Shown here piece by piece: positions 63,844 through 64,000 of a stretch of DNA of 64,000 bases. Under the pieces are notes generated by a model. It was given only the letters and a program-made list of their open reading frames with translations. It ran no database searches and was not told the origin of the DNA. The DNA is from Agaribacterium haliotis (GTDB lineage: Bacteria; Pseudomonadota; Gammaproteobacteria; Pseudomonadales; Cellvibrionaceae), in contig NZ_NKQJ01000008.1 of NCBI RefSeq assembly GCF_002312815.1, forward strand, positions 62,001 through 126,000. Reading direction: 5' to 3'. The translations under genes were made by a program, and so were the position numbers. Positions within the stretch are counted from its first letter, which is position 1, and every line of letters begins with the position of its first letter.

Positions 63844-63919
63844 GGGTGGTTAGCTCAGTTGGTAGAGCGGCGCCCTTACAAGGCGTAGGTCACAGGTTCG
63901 ACTCCTGTACCACCCACCA
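63844..63919 (+). tRNA. tRNA-Val (anticodon TAC)
   Basis: 76 nt with encoded CCA. Acceptor stem GGGTGGT/ACCACCC, anticodon stem CGCC/GGCG around loop CTTACAA (TAC), T arm with TTCGACT. First of at least two tRNA genes. Confidence 0.98.
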
Positions 63920-63949
63920 CGCTTCATTCACGTTACGAATGACTACCGC

Positions 63950-64000
63950 GGTCCGGTAGTTCAGTTGGTTAGAATGCCGGCCTGTCACGCCGGAGGTCGA
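63950..64000 (+). tRNA. tRNA-Asp (anticodon GTC), cut by window end
   Basis: 51 nt of a tRNA beginning GGTCCGG-TAGTTCAG; the anticodon stem CCGGC/GCCGG encloses CTGTCAC (GTC). The T arm and 3' acceptor strand lie beyond the window. 30 bp after tRNA-Val, so a Val-Asp tandem. Confidence 0.92.

Overview
The window reads as chromosomal DNA of a free-living, probably marine gammaproteobacterium. The imuA-imuB-dnaE2 cassette under an E. coli-type LexA box, MgsA, PilU, an AlgP-like histone H1 mimic, a proteobacterial egtB-egtD pair and a type VI secretion (T6SS) locus with a threonine-phosphorylation branch all fit that group. Cellvibrionales relatives (Saccharophagus/Teredinibacter-like) are my best guess, but this is inference; no rRNA is present.

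Layout. 0.2-2 kb: a degenerate receiver-domain protein and a conserved-looking unknown. 2-9.7 kb: a chalcone isomerase-like/TonB fusion (minus), then an RND efflux adaptor and pump with a small membrane protein, a PilZ protein and a secreted unknown. 9.8-12.2 kb: an AT-hook histone-like protein, a 1.15-kb gap without a clear gene, and an orphan ExbD. 12.4-17.9 kb: LexA box and imuA-imuB-dnaE2 (mutagenic translesion synthesis). 18-21.1 kb: egtB-egtD plus a divergent PhzF-fold gene. 21.2-22 kb: mgsA and tRNA-Arg.

22-56 kb is the dominant feature. A divergent T6SS cluster starts from a 515-bp central intergenic region. The minus arm runs tssA-tssB-tssC-tssC2-tssE-tssF-tssG-tssH(clpV) and continues, with only 43 bp between genes, into three TPR envelope proteins and a small secreted protein. 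The plus arm runs tagH-tssJ-tssK-tssL-tssM-tagF-pppA-ppkA-small protein and continues into a TolQ/ExbB homologue, two ExbD homologues, an AgmX/PglI-type TonB-like protein and an unknown. The two flanking blocks together resemble the TolQR/TPR/TonB-like core of Agl-Glt (gliding-type) envelope machines. The T6SS is thus bracketed by, and perhaps transcribed with, the two halves of a proton-driven trans-envelope complex. No hcp, vgrG or PAAR gene is in the window.

56-64 kb: a DUF4382 lipoprotein, a TetR repressor divergent from an SDR oxidoreductase with two identical 12-bp operators, a secreted subtilisin-like protease with a calcium-type C-terminal repeat, hpf, an FKBP isomerase, pilU, a flavin reductase-like gene, tRNA-Val and a tRNA-Asp cut by the window end.

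Functions were assigned by reading the translated sequence for known family motifs; no database search was run.
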